Shown: positions 39,771 to 47,666 of the stretch, piece by piece | Numbering within the stretch: the stretch's first letter is position 1 | Layout of the letters: each line of letters begins with the position of its first letter | NCBI RefSeq assembly: GCF_003046475.1 | Contig: NZ_PZZZ01000007.1 | Coordinates: 237,078 to 301,077, forward strand | Length of the DNA: 64,000 nt | Origin: Mycoplana dimorpha | Lineage (GTDB): Bacteria; Pseudomonadota; Alphaproteobacteria; Rhizobiales; Rhizobiaceae | Direction of reading: 5' to 3' | Notes under the pieces: model-generated | The model's input: only the letters and a program-made list of their open reading frames with translations | The model's database searches: none | What the model was told of the DNA's origin: nothing | Made by a program: the position numbers and the translations under genes

Positions 39771-40731
39771 TGAAGCGGCCGAAGCGGGCCTCGATCAGCG
39801 ACTGCACATATTCGAGCACGATCGACAGCATCCAGTAGATCATCGAGGCGGTGATCAGCATCTCGATGTGGCGGAACTCGGTCTGTCCCTGCGTGCGCGC
39901 CAGATACATCAGCTCCCATACGCCGACGACGGAGACGAGCGAGGAATCCTTCAGCATGGCGATGAACTGGTTGCCGGTCGGCGGGATGATGACCCGCATC
40001 GCCTGCGGCAGGATGACCAGCGCCATCGTCTGGGTCGGGCTGAGGCCGAGCGCCGTCGCCCCCTCGGTCTGGCCGCGGTTGATGCTCTCGATGCCGGCCC
40101 GGAAGATCTCCGTCATGTAGGCGCCGTAGCAGAGCGACAGCGCCAGGATGCCGGCCGGCACCGCGCCGATCACGTAGCCGACCTGCGGCAGGCCCAGATA
40201 GATGATGTAGATCTGCATCAGCAGCGGCAGGCCGCGGAACAGCGAGGTGTAGAAGGTGGCGAGCCCGTAGACGACGCCGTTCTTCGACAGCTTGGCGATC
40301 GCCCCGGCCAGCGCGATCACGGTTGCGATGACGATCGAGATCGCCGAGATGTAGAGCGTCGTCACCACGCCCTGCGAGACCAGGAAGCCGACCTTCTTGG
40401 CAATGAAGGCGAAGGACAGGTCGAAGGAGTAGAAGAACAGCATCAGGAGCACGAAGAGCTCCAGCCAGACGCCGATGATCTGCTGGCGGCGCGACAGCTG
40501 CCGCAGCGCCTTCCAGTTCGCCGCGGCGATCAGCGCGATCAGCACGGCGCCGGCCAGCCGGCCGAGCGCCGGGTTCTCCGTCAGCCAGGCGGTGGTCGCC
40601 GGCACCAGATGGCCGATCCAGGCCGGGCTGACGCCGAGCTGGTAGATCACCAGCGTGACGAACGCCAGCAGCAAGAAAATCCCGGCGCGCTGCGCGGCAT
40701 CCGGATAGTTGAGTATCAGTCGGCCGATCAT
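39760..40731 (-). CDS. Amino acid ABC transporter permease
   Basis: A 323-residue HisM/GltK-type permease. It has an unusual N-terminal half with three hydrophobic spans (about 10-30, 55-75, 90-110), then the standard core: GVVTTLYISAISIVIATVIALAGA, FTSLFRGLPLLMQIYIIYLGLPQ-like region, and the coupling loop RAGIESINRGQTEGATALGLSPTQTMALVILPQAMR. The ATG at 40731 has GAGGGG upstream. It shares a direction and close spacing with the oxidase gene (25 bases). No ATPase gene is present in the cluster. Confidence 0.9.
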   Translation of the reverse strand: MIGRLILNYPDAAQRAGIFLLLAFVTLVIYQLGVSPAWIGHLVPATTAWLTENPALGRLAGAVLIALIAAANWKALRQLSRRQQIIGVWLELFVLLMLFFYSFDLSFAFIAKKVGFLVSQGVVTTLYISAISIVIATVIALAGAIAKLSKNGVVYGLATFYTSLFRGLPLLMQIYIIYLGLPQVGYVIGAVPAGILALSLCYGAYMTEIFRAGIESINRGQTEGATALGLSPTQTMALVILPQAMRVIIPPTGNQFIAMLKDSSLVSVVGVWELMYLARTQGQTEFRHIEMLITASMIYWMLSIVLEYVQSLIEARFGRFNVR

Positions 40732-40756
40732 TTCGTGTCCCCTCCCCCTCAGGCGG

Positions 40757-42037
40757 TCAGGCAGCGCGCTCGCGCCACCAGTCCTGTGCCTGCAGTTTCC
40801 AATAGGTGAGCTGGGCGACCGCCAGCCCTGCCACGCCGCCGGCCCAGACGAGGCCGAAGGGCTTGAAGAGCTTGTAGCGGTCACTTTCCCCGAGAATACC
40901 CTCGGCAATCAGCTTGCCGCCCATCGCCGTGGTGTTGAGGCCATGGCCGCCAAAGGCGGTGCAGTGCCAGACGCCGGGCTGCATCTGGCCGATCTGGGGC
41001 ATCAGGTGGCGGGCGTAGGACATCAGCCCGGACCAGGCGAGTTCGGTCTTGAGCCCTGAAAGCTGCGGATAGGTGCCGGTCATCTCGGCACGCAGTTCGG
41101 CGACCAGTGCGGCCGTCGAGGCGGCGCGCGTGGTGATGCGTCCACCCCACAGCAGCCGCTTGCCGCCGTCGATGACGCGGTAGTAGTCGCCGGCGCGGCG
41201 GTTGTCGCCGATCGCGTCCGTGGTTTGGATCGCCGAGCGGATCAGCTCCGGCGCCTCCTCGCTGACCATCACATAGGTGGCGATCGGCAGGAAGGCGCGC
41301 TTCAGCCGCCGGTTCAGCCCGCCGGTATAGCCGCCGGTGGTGAACACCACCTGCCGCGCCTTGACCCGGCCGCCGGCGGTGGCGACGACCTTCTCGGCGC
41401 CGTCGAGCTCGCAGCGCTCGGCCGGCGAATGTTCGAAGATCTGCCCGCCGAGCCGCTCGATCTCCGCTGCCACGCCGCGCAGATAGTTGAGCGGGTGCAT
41501 GTGGAAGGCGCGGCCATCGCGCAGGCCCTGGAAATAGCGCTTCGATTTCAGCACCGAGCGGATGCGGTCGGTGTCGAAATATTCGAGTTCGTAGCCGTAG
41601 GTCTTGGCCATCGCCTCGGCATGCCGCTTCAGCGTGTCGCCGCCGTCGTAACGCAGCACGCTGGAGATGCCGGGCTGCGGCACGGCGGCCTCGATGCCGA
41701 GCTCGCGGATCGTGTCGCGGACGAAGTCGACGCCTTCGATCGACAGCCGGTGGATGCTGCGCGCCGCCTCGGTGCCGGCCATGCGGGCGATGTCGTCGCC
41801 GCCGGTGGCAAAGCCGGGGCTGACGAAGCCGCCGTTGCGCCCCGAGGCGCCGAAGCCGACGCTTTCGGCCTCCAGCAGCACGACCGACCGGCCGGCGCGG
41901 CAAAGCTGCAGCGCCGTCGTCAGGCCCGCCAGTCCGCCGCCGACGATGACGGTGTCGCACTCGATCGTGCCGGTGAGCGCCGGCCGCGCCCGGGCGTCGC
42001 TGATGGTTCGCTTGTAGTAGGTGTCGGGATAGGCCAT
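40757..42037 (-). CDS. FAD-dependent amine/amino-acid oxidoreductase (PuuB/DadA-like)
   Basis: A 426-residue DAO-fold flavoenzyme. The dinucleotide-binding motif is VIVGGGLAGLTTALQLCRAG and GFGASGRNGGFVSPGFA follows, a pattern of gamma-glutamylputrescine oxidase and related amine oxidases. The C-terminus has WHCTAFGGHGLNTTAMGG. ATGs at 42046 and 42037 both fit and neither has a strong ribosome site; the second starts MAYPDTYYKRT as usual in the family. It lies between binding-protein and permease genes, so it probably oxidises the imported compound. Confidence 0.88.
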   Translation of the reverse strand: MAYPDTYYKRTISDARARPALTGTIECDTVIVGGGLAGLTTALQLCRAGRSVVLLEAESVGFGASGRNGGFVSPGFATGGDDIARMAGTEAARSIHRLSIEGVDFVRDTIRELGIEAAVPQPGISSVLRYDGGDTLKRHAEAMAKTYGYELEYFDTDRIRSVLKSKRYFQGLRDGRAFHMHPLNYLRGVAAEIERLGGQIFEHSPAERCELDGAEKVVATAGGRVKARQVVFTTGGYTGGLNRRLKRAFLPIATYVMVSEEAPELIRSAIQTTDAIGDNRRAGDYYRVIDGGKRLLWGGRITTRAASTAALVAELRAEMTGTYPQLSGLKTELAWSGLMSYARHLMPQIGQMQPGVWHCTAFGGHGLNTTAMGGKLIAEGILGESDRYKLFKPFGLVWAGGVAGLAVAQLTYWKLQAQDWWRERAA

Positions 42038-42116
42038 GGGTCGCATTCACTGGTTGGCGGGACGTGAGCAACGGGCGGCCGGATGCCGCCCGCCGTCCGG
42101 TCTGATGGCTGGATAC

Positions 42117-42161
42117 AAAAAGGCAGGGCCGCGTGAAACCCTGTCTCACGGGACCTGCCTT
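42117..42161 (-). terminator. Terminator or attenuator between binding-protein and oxidase genes
   Basis: Outer stem AAGGCAGG (42120-42127) with CCTGCCTT (42154-42161) and an inner CGTGA/TCACG pairing. On the minus strand it is followed by TTTTTG. It lies seven bases past the binding-protein stop and before the oxidase gene, so it can give the binding protein more transcript than the genes after it. Confidence 0.7.
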
Positions 42162-42167
42162 GGCGCG

Positions 42168-42995
42168 TCAGTCGGCGGCGTAGTCCTTGCCGTACCACTT
42201 GGTGGTCAGCGCGGCGAGCGTGCCGTCGGTCTTCATCTCGGTGATGATCTCGCCGACCTTCTTCGTCCAGTCCGGATCGACCTTCTCGGCGATGACGACG
42301 AGCGGCTCGCGGAAGGCGTATTCGCCCTCGAGCGTGCGCAGCGGATAGCCGTTGTTGATGGCGTTCAGCGCCGTCTGCTCCGGCGCGATGACCGCGTCGA
42401 GGCGGACGCCGCTGCCGAGCCGCAGGTCGTCGAAGGGCAGCATGGAGTCGGCAAAGGTGCGCACTTCGCCGGGCTCGAGCTTGTACTCGATCGGCGGCAG
42501 GCCGGGCGCGTCGATCTCGAGGCGGCGGTTGACGAAGTCTTCCGAGGTGGTGGCGGTCTCGACGCCGATCACCTTGCCGTTCAGGTCCTCGACCGACTTG
42601 GCCTCGCTGTCCTTGTGCACGACGTAGACATAGGGGCTGTAGTAATAGATGCCGGCGAAGTCGATCACCTGGGCGCGCGCCTTGGTGGGCGTCACCGAGC
42701 CGACGCCGAGATCGTAGCGGCCCTGCCAGCGGCCGCCGGTCAGCGTCGCCCAGTCCGGGGTCTCGAAGCTGATCTCGACGCCGAGGCGCTTGGCGATTTC
42801 CTTGGACACGTCGATGTCGAAGCCGACCAGCTGGTTGCTGTCGTCGAGATAGCTCTGCGGCGGCCAGCCGCTGTTGGTGGCGACGACCAGCGTCTTGTTC
42901 GTCATGACCCGGTCGAGCGTCTCGCCGGCCTGGGCCGTCGCCGCGAAGGCGAGCGTCGCGATGCCGAGCGCGAGCTGTGCAATGAGTTTCTTCAC
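42168..42995 (-). CDS. Amino acid ABC transporter substrate-binding protein
   Basis: A 275-residue periplasmic binding protein of the polar amino acid family (SBP_bac_3). Residues 1-23 form a signal peptide ending ATAQA. The mature part shows WPPQSYLDDSNQLVGFDIDVSKEIAKRLGV and DFAGIYYYSPYVYVV. The start is a GTG at 42995 with AGGAGG five bases upstream. It heads a minus-strand operon with oxidase, permease and EamA genes. A candidate GntR site lies 45 bases upstream. Confidence 0.92.
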   Translation of the reverse strand: MKKLIAQLALGIATLAFAATAQAGETLDRVMTNKTLVVATNSGWPPQSYLDDSNQLVGFDIDVSKEIAKRLGVEISFETPDWATLTGGRWQGRYDLGVGSVTPTKARAQVIDFAGIYYYSPYVYVVHKDSEAKSVEDLNGKVIGVETATTSEDFVNRRLEIDAPGLPPIEYKLEPGEVRTFADSMLPFDDLRLGSGVRLDAVIAPEQTALNAINNGYPLRTLEGEYAFREPLVVIAEKVDPDWTKKVGEIITEMKTDGTLAALTTKWYGKDYAAD

Positions 42996-43039
42996 GCAAT
43001 CCTCCTGTTGCCGTCGTCAGCCTCCCCAATGTCGGTAAG

Positions 43040-43050
43040 ATGTCTGACAA
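43040..43050. promoter_or_regulatory. Candidate GntR operator, site 3
   Basis: ATGTCTGACAA, one mismatch from TTGTCTGACAA, with a perfect 9-base TGTC-T-GACA core. It lies 45 bases upstream of the GTG of the binding-protein gene, where it could block the promoter. Confidence 0.5.
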
Positions 43051-43267
43051 CGCGCGATTAGAGAAAAACCCCCGATCGGAGTCAAGGAGCCAACCGCAGC
43101 CCTCCCATGAAAGCCCGGCATGAGGCGATGCGGAATGAGGATGGTGGGTGGCGTGGGGCGGCAGCAAAGGAGAACTGCAATCAGGCAGACACGAACGTAA
43201 GCGATTCTTTAAATCATGGATTGCATGTTGGATTTGACCTTCTGGAATCCGGAACATCCAACACGAA

Positions 43268-45268
43268 ATGATGCATCGCTACTATTACGGAAACAAGATT
43301 TCATCATTCATAGCAGAAGATAGCCAATATATACTTGGAATGTTGGCAAACAATCACAATTTTTCACTCGAACAAATGCAGAAAAATGCATGGATACGCC
43401 AGATAGAGAATTTGAAGGATCAGCTTAGACTTTTCCCATATGGGCACGTCTATTTTGAGTTTACTATTCCAAGGATGGGTAAGCGCGCTGATGTGGTGCT
43501 CTTGATCCAAGGAGTCGTGTTCGTTCTTGAATACAAGACCGGCGCCGAAGATTTCTACCAGTATGCAATCGACCAGGTAGTTGATTACGCTCTCGACCTG
43601 AAGAACTTCCACGAAGGCAGCCATGACAAGGCTATCGTGCCGATACTAATCGCAACGAAGGCACAGCCAAAGAGCAATGAGCTTTACTGGTCCAATGATC
43701 ACGTCGCGAAACCCATGTTTTCAAATTGCGACGATCTTGGATCACTCATCGACTACGTGCTCTCGGCCATTTCCAAAAGTACAGCCTTGCCGCCGGGCGT
43801 TTCTGAAGGAGATCAAGAACCTTTCGGGCAGTGGTCTGATACTAGCTACAGACCGACGCCGACCATCATTGAGGCGGCCCAAGCGCTTTATCAAGGGCAT
43901 GCGGTTGAAGAGATCTCGCGCGCAGATGCGGGAGCGAAGAACCTGACGCACACCGCGGATTGCATATCGGAGATCATCGCGAAATCGAGAACTGGAGGAA
44001 GGAAGTCGATCTGCTTTGTGACGGGCGTCCCAGGCGCCGGCAAAACGCTTGCAGGCCTCAACATCTCGACCCGGAAGGTTGAGGGAACGACCGAGCACGC
44101 CGTCTTTCTTTCAGGGAACGGACCACTCGTCTTAGTGCTGCGAGAAGCACTTGCCAGAGATGAGGTGGAACGCAGCAGAGCGCAAGGCCAACCGATTAAC
44201 AAGAAAGCGGCAATCCAGAAGGTGAGCGCGTTCATTCAAAACATTCATCACTTCCGCGACGAAGGGCTGAGATCTGACGCGCCGCCGGTCGAGCATGTGG
44301 TCGTGTTCGATGAAGCCCAGCGAGCCTGGAACCAGGCTCACGCTGAAAAATTCATGGTGCAAAAGCGGGGCGCATCGAGCTTCGATATGTCCGAGCCCGA
44401 ATTCCTCATTAGCGTGATGGATCGCCGGAAAGACTGGTGCACAATTGTTTGCTTGATCGGCGGCGGTCAAGAAATCAACACCGGCGAGGCAGGGCTCACG
44501 GAATGGTTCGATGCGCTAGCGAAGCGTTTTCGACATTGGGACATATATCATTCAGGGCAGCTAACGCACGACAACTATAGCTGGGGCAAAGATCTCGGTA
44601 AAAAACTCACCGACCTCAATGCGGAGGAACAACGCGGGTTACACCTCGCGGTCTCAGTCCGCTCTTACCGAGCCGAAAGGCTTTCTGACTTTGTTGGCGC
44701 CGTTATCGAAGGTGATGCTGCGCGGGCGAGAGATATTTATTCTACGCTCCGCAATTATCCGCTCGCACTCACACGTGACATCCAATGCGCCAGGGAATGG
44801 TTGAGACAACACGCCAGGGGCTCGGAGCGGCTCGGGCTTGTCGCCTCGTCCGGTGCCACACGGCTTAAGCCTGAAGGCATTCACGTGAAGGCAAGCATTG
44901 ATCCGGCAAATTGGTTTCTCAACGGCAAAGAGGATATCCGTTCATCCTACTACCTGGAGGAAGTCGCGACGGAGTTTGATATCCAGGGGCTTGAGGTTGA
45001 CTGGGCTGGCGTTTGCTGGGACGCGGATTTCCGGATGGAGCGCCATGGTTGGGGGTGTTTCGCCTTCAAAGGGTCCAAGTGGCAGAGCATCAATGACACC
45101 TACCGCCGCGTTTACCTGGCCAATGCCTATCGAGTCCTATTGACTAGGGCGCGGCAGGGTATGGTGATCTTCGTCCCCAAAGGTGATGAACGCGACTACA
45201 CGCGGCCGCCATCCTTCTACAACCAGACAATGGCCTTCTTAAAAGCGTGCGGAATTCCTGAGCTTTAA
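43268..45268 (+). CDS. DUF2075-type nuclease-helicase
   Basis: A 666-residue protein. The N-terminal part has a PD-(D/E)XK-like core: Asp75 in KRADVVLL and Glu88-Tyr-Lys90 in VFVLEYK. The C-terminal part is a superfamily 1 helicase/ATPase: Walker A TGVPGAGKT (about residue 252), Walker B VVFDEAQRAW (about 346), a Q-G-LEVD block (FDIQGLEVDWAG) and motif VI-like LLTRARQGMVIFVP near the end. Proteins of this kind are stand-alone and several act in phage defence. GC is much lower than in the genes before it, especially in the first 500 bases, so it looks acquired. ATGs at 43268 and 43271 are adjacent; no strong ribosome site. Confidence 0.8.
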   Translation: MMHRYYYGNKISSFIAEDSQYILGMLANNHNFSLEQMQKNAWIRQIENLKDQLRLFPYGHVYFEFTIPRMGKRADVVLLIQGVVFVLEYKTGAEDFYQYAIDQVVDYALDLKNFHEGSHDKAIVPILIATKAQPKSNELYWSNDHVAKPMFSNCDDLGSLIDYVLSAISKSTALPPGVSEGDQEPFGQWSDTSYRPTPTIIEAAQALYQGHAVEEISRADAGAKNLTHTADCISEIIAKSRTGGRKSICFVTGVPGAGKTLAGLNISTRKVEGTTEHAVFLSGNGPLVLVLREALARDEVERSRAQGQPINKKAAIQKVSAFIQNIHHFRDEGLRSDAPPVEHVVVFDEAQRAWNQAHAEKFMVQKRGASSFDMSEPEFLISVMDRRKDWCTIVCLIGGGQEINTGEAGLTEWFDALAKRFRHWDIYHSGQLTHDNYSWGKDLGKKLTDLNAEEQRGLHLAVSVRSYRAERLSDFVGAVIEGDAARARDIYSTLRNYPLALTRDIQCAREWLRQHARGSERLGLVASSGATRLKPEGIHVKASIDPANWFLNGKEDIRSSYYLEEVATEFDIQGLEVDWAGVCWDADFRMERHGWGCFAFKGSKWQSINDTYRRVYLANAYRVLLTRARQGMVIFVPKGDERDYTRPPSFYNQTMAFLKACGIPEL

Positions 45269-45614
45269 GAAACTCTCTCGGAACGTTGAACAGTGTTGTT
45301 TGACAGAGGGACCCGGAAAAGGCGGGAACTGCCGGGAATATCCGAGAACTGGCGGCAAGGCCTGAAAAATCAGGCGTTTGCGGACGCGTGCCCGAGAACC
45401 AGGCGGCGCGGATTTTGACAGCGGCGGCGGCGAGACACCGCCTTAACGCCGCCGAGACGGCGGAAAGCCGCGAAGCTTCAACGGCGTCCATAAAATCCGC
45501 CAGAAAGCCTTTAAGGCCACTTCAAGACATTGAAATAATTCACCCTGCTGCGCTTCAGGATCGCGTTGGTACGCGCGGACTTTCGCAGCCGGATCTGGCG
45601 AATTTCCAATTTCA

Positions 45615-45638
45615 GGTTTGCCCTGACGGCAAACCTTT
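45615..45638 (+). terminator. Hairpin, possible terminator
   Basis: A perfect 8-bp stem GGTTTGCC/GGCAAACC with loop CTGAC, followed by TTTCG on the plus strand. No gene ends nearby except the helicase 350 bases upstream. Confidence 0.45.
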
Positions 45639-45804
45639 CGCTTGAAGTGCTCCGATTGGCGGCGGATAGCTGAAAATCCGGGCTTGCATGCGACCCGGGG
45701 CCGGTGAAGGCCGGACGTCGAGGTTTGCCCCCGGCCTCAGCGCCGCAGCCCCAGTGGTCGCACCTGGGAATGGCATCGGGGCCGGCCGGGTGCTATAATT
45801 CTTG

Positions 45805-45958
45805 GGTCGGGCATGTCTTCGGTATCGCGGAGAAACGTCCCCCTCCGCGACCGGCACGCACACGAGAACAGGGAGCCCCAAACCACCTGTTCGCTCCGGA
45901 GACATGTCCGCGTTACCCTCCACATGGTTGAGCCCCGGATCCCGCCGGGGCTCTTCTT
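45805..45958 (+). ncRNA. Candidate small RNA
   Basis: A TATAAT box at 45794-45799 has TGGCAT 17 bases upstream as a possible -35. About 150 bases later a strong hairpin GAGCCCC/GGGGCTC (45930-45953) is followed by TTCTT. Between them several segments can pair: CATGTC with GACATG at long range, GCGGAG with CTCCGC, and GAACAGG with CCTGTTC. No good start codon with a ribosome site is present. I do not recognise the family. Confidence 0.4.
45930..45958 (+). terminator. Terminator hairpin of the candidate small RNA
   Basis: Stem GAGCCCC (45930-45936) with GGGGCTC (45947-45953), then TTCTT. Confidence 0.6.
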
Positions 45959-46066
45959 GGAGAGAGTTTGCCCTAACGGCAACCTTCCTTTAGCAGCCTC
46001 GGATTTGGAGGGGGGCCCGCTCGACGGGCGCGCCGGAATCGGTTTGCGCGGAAGTTTCGCATTGAA

Positions 46067-46112
46067 TGAATAAGCGATAACGGTTATAACTATAAACGAT
46101 ATCGCTTATTCA
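46067..46112. promoter_or_regulatory. Large palindromic operator before the ribbon-helix-helix gene
   Basis: Perfect 13-base arms TGAATAAGCGATA (46067-46079) and TATCGCTTATTCA (46100-46112), with smaller palindromes inside (ATAAC-G-GTTAT at 46077-46087 and GTTATAAC at 46083-46090). It ends three bases before the ATG at 46116 and surely overlaps the promoter. The adjacent gene is a likely DNA-binding protein, so autoregulation is the simplest reading. Confidence 0.6.
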
Positions 46113-46115
46113 ACC

Positions 46116-46382
46116 ATGGGGGCGAAATTGACACACTTTCCGATATCGGATAGTCCCAAGCGCATGGGGCGTCCTCCGCTAAATGTGAAAGCGACTGTCG
46201 TGCGACTGCCGGCTTCTGTGCCGGATCGCATAGACGCCCTCGTCGGCAAGCAAAAGCGCGCAAAATTCATCCGCGATGCCGTGCTCCGCGAGCTCGAGCT
46301 GCGGGAGCGCGAGGCAGGCCTTATCGCCAGTGAGGATGAGGCGGCTTCAACGAAGCCCGCTGACGCAGCGACCAAGGATTGA
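46116..46382 (+). CDS. Putative ribbon-helix-helix DNA-binding protein
   Basis: An 88-residue protein. A short basic lead (PKRMGRPPLN) precedes a likely ribbon-helix-helix core, ATVVRLPASVPDRIDALVGKQKRAKFIRDAVLRELELRE (quoted in part: ATVVRLPAS, KRAKFIRDAV). The strand carries alternating polar side chains as in Arc/CopG proteins. A tail of Ala/Glu/Lys ends it. It starts directly after a large palindrome. Similar proteins are plasmid, phage or antitoxin regulators; no toxin gene follows. Confidence 0.6.
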   Translation: MGAKLTHFPISDSPKRMGRPPLNVKATVVRLPASVPDRIDALVGKQKRAKFIRDAVLRELELREREAGLIASEDEAASTKPADAATKD

Positions 46383-46694
46383 CAATCGTCAACCCAAGCT
46401 CGGTCTGGACCATTTAACCTAGCGGCTTTCCTTACTGGTTTCTCAACGCATCAGCGGGTCAATGTGCCCTTGTTCGCAGCCGATGCGGGCAACACCATCT
46501 TTCTGCAAGTGCATGCATTCTGGGGTTTTTATGCGTATCTTCGAGTACTAGGCGGCGACTAGCGCCGGACTTTCACCTCGCGCAGTTTGCGCAAGCACAG
46601 CCCAACATCGCCAGCACCGATCGCCACCTGGTCAGCAGCCGGGCACGATCAACGGCGCCCGTCTGCTTGCCTGATCCAAGCTACAGCTTGACGA
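46383..46694. other. Intergenic, probable left edge region of the prophage
   Basis: 312 bases between the ribbon-helix-helix gene and the end of the repressor gene. No gene or terminator is clear. A Mu-like left end would be expected near here, but I cannot identify it by eye. Confidence 0.3.
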
Positions 46695-47213
46695 TCATGA
46701 AGCCTCGCGTTTGCCAGTGCCAGGCTCGTTTCGTGCCGCAGTCGCCTCGCGCCGGATCCTCTTTTCCAGCAATCCGAGCCAGAGCTGCATTTCTTCAGCG
46801 TCGCTTAAGTCAGTGTCGGCGAGCATATACTCGTTGTAGTGCGAGATCGCTTTGCGATCGAGATCTTCGGCCCGGAGCGTAATGCCGACCTCCTGGTGTA
46901 CCTTCGCAACCACTCGCTTGATGTCGACGAGCAAGTCGCCGTCGATGATCGCGTTCTTCTCGTACAGATAGCTTTCATCTTGATGGATTCGCTTCGGCCC
47001 CACGCCCGTGAGAACCCAGCCAGGGTTAATCCCCACCTTTTCAAACTGAAGCAGCGTCTCGCCGCTAGGCGTCCCCTCATCACGTTCCATCTTTGCCCAC
47101 GCGCGCAGGGAGATGCCAAGTTCGTCGGCAATCCCTTGCTGCTGCAGATGTAGCTCCAGGCGCACCGCCTTAGCCCGCGCGCCAATGGTCGTCGGCGTGG
47201 TCTCATCAACCAT
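46695..47213 (-). CDS. Phage-type XRE-family repressor
   Basis: A 172-residue protein. The N-terminal helix-turn-helix (about 8-65) reads IGARAKAVRLELHLQQQGIADELGISLRAWAKMERDEGTPSG in family style, with LLQFEKVGINPGWVLTGVG following, typical of phage CI/C repressors and small XRE proteins. The C-terminal half is helical; no LexA-type peptidase motifs are visible. Its ATG at 47213 has no ribosome site, and a promoter with TTATGC, 17 bases, TTTTAT (47247-47219) places transcription start at or next to the ATG, so the message is probably leaderless. It is divergent from the Ner-like gene. Confidence 0.8.
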   Translation of the reverse strand: MVDETTPTTIGARAKAVRLELHLQQQGIADELGISLRAWAKMERDEGTPSGETLLQFEKVGINPGWVLTGVGPKRIHQDESYLYEKNAIIDGDLLVDIKRVVAKVHQEVGITLRAEDLDRKAISHYNEYMLADTDLSDAEEMQLWLGLLEKRIRREATAARNEPGTGKREAS

Positions 47214-47223
47214 TTCGAATAAA

Positions 47224-47266
47224 AGGCACTTTTATGCTTGCGCATAAGCACAAATGTGCCTATCCT
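47224..47266. promoter_or_regulatory. Operator/promoter region of the prophage switch
   Basis: Nested inverted repeats: outer AGGCAC (47224-47229) with GTGCCT (47256-47261), inner TTATGC (47232-47237) with GCATAA (47242-47247). On the plus strand TTGCGC (47238-47243), a 17-base spacer and TATCCT (47261-47266) form a plausible early promoter. On the minus strand TTATGC/TTTTAT form the repressor promoter. Both overlap the repeats, as expected for a lysogeny switch. Confidence 0.55.
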
Positions 47267-47342
47267 TTCTGTGTTCGCAGACTTCAATACCCCAAAAAAG
47301 GAGGCCGGCCAGGGCCTCCCCTCATGGATCAAGGATACCCTT

Positions 47343-47666
47343 ATGCATAGTGATGCCGTCACCGGCAAGGTCGACTACGCCGAACGCAGGCGCCTCGAAG
47401 AGGTTGCCCGCATCAAGAGCAAGCTGATCGTCGCAAAACTCACGCTCGCCGAGATCGACAAGCTTTACGGTCTGCCGGCCGGCACGGCGGGCAACGCCGT
47501 GCACGAGCCGCACCTCGCCGGCGAGCGCGCAATTGCAGCAGCTCTTCGCACCCGTCCGCACCTCCTCTGGCGGACCCGCTACCACGGCGACGGTCGACGT
47601 AAGACCCCGCAGCCGGCGGCAAACTATCGGCATTTTCGCCGCAACCAGACGGGAGCGGCTGCCTGA
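47343..47666 (+). CDS. Ner/Nlp-like winged helix regulator
   Basis: A 107-residue protein matching Mu Ner and Nlp (SfsB): ARIKSKLIVAKLTLAEIDKLYGLPAGTAGNAVHEPHLAGERAIAAALRTRPHLLWRTRYHGDGRRKTPQPAANYR is the family pattern, with the helix-turn-helix around TLAEIDKLYGLPAGTAGNAV. Ner dampens early transcription in Mu. The ATG at 47343 has AAGGA seven bases upstream; the frame is open back to 47238 but without that signal. It is divergent from the repressor, as in Mu-like phages. Confidence 0.85.
   Translation: MHSDAVTGKVDYAERRRLEEVARIKSKLIVAKLTLAEIDKLYGLPAGTAGNAVHEPHLAGERAIAAALRTRPHLLWRTRYHGDGRRKTPQPAANYRHFRRNQTGAAA

Larger units (their letters stand above)
45269..46115. other. Non-coding stretch with hairpins and a possible small RNA
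   Basis: 847 bases without a credible protein gene. Visible structures are GCCTGA-AAAA-TCAGGC at 45360-45375, GGTTTGCC-CTGAC-GGCAAACC at 45615-45635 followed by TTT, a related but imperfect TTTGCC...GGCAA hairpin at 45967-45982, the candidate small RNA at 45805-45958, and the palindrome before the ribbon-helix-helix gene. The two TTTGCCCT(G/A)ACGGCAA copies suggest a repeated element. Confidence 0.5.

Noticed and set aside
45388..45931. Several short frames between the helicase and the ribbon-helix-helix gene
   Set aside because: None has a start signal or recognisable features, and they conflict with the promoter-terminator pair of the candidate RNA.
46667..46882. Short plus-strand frame opposite the repressor gene
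   Set aside because: It is antisense to the repressor, which has a recognised helix-turn-helix.
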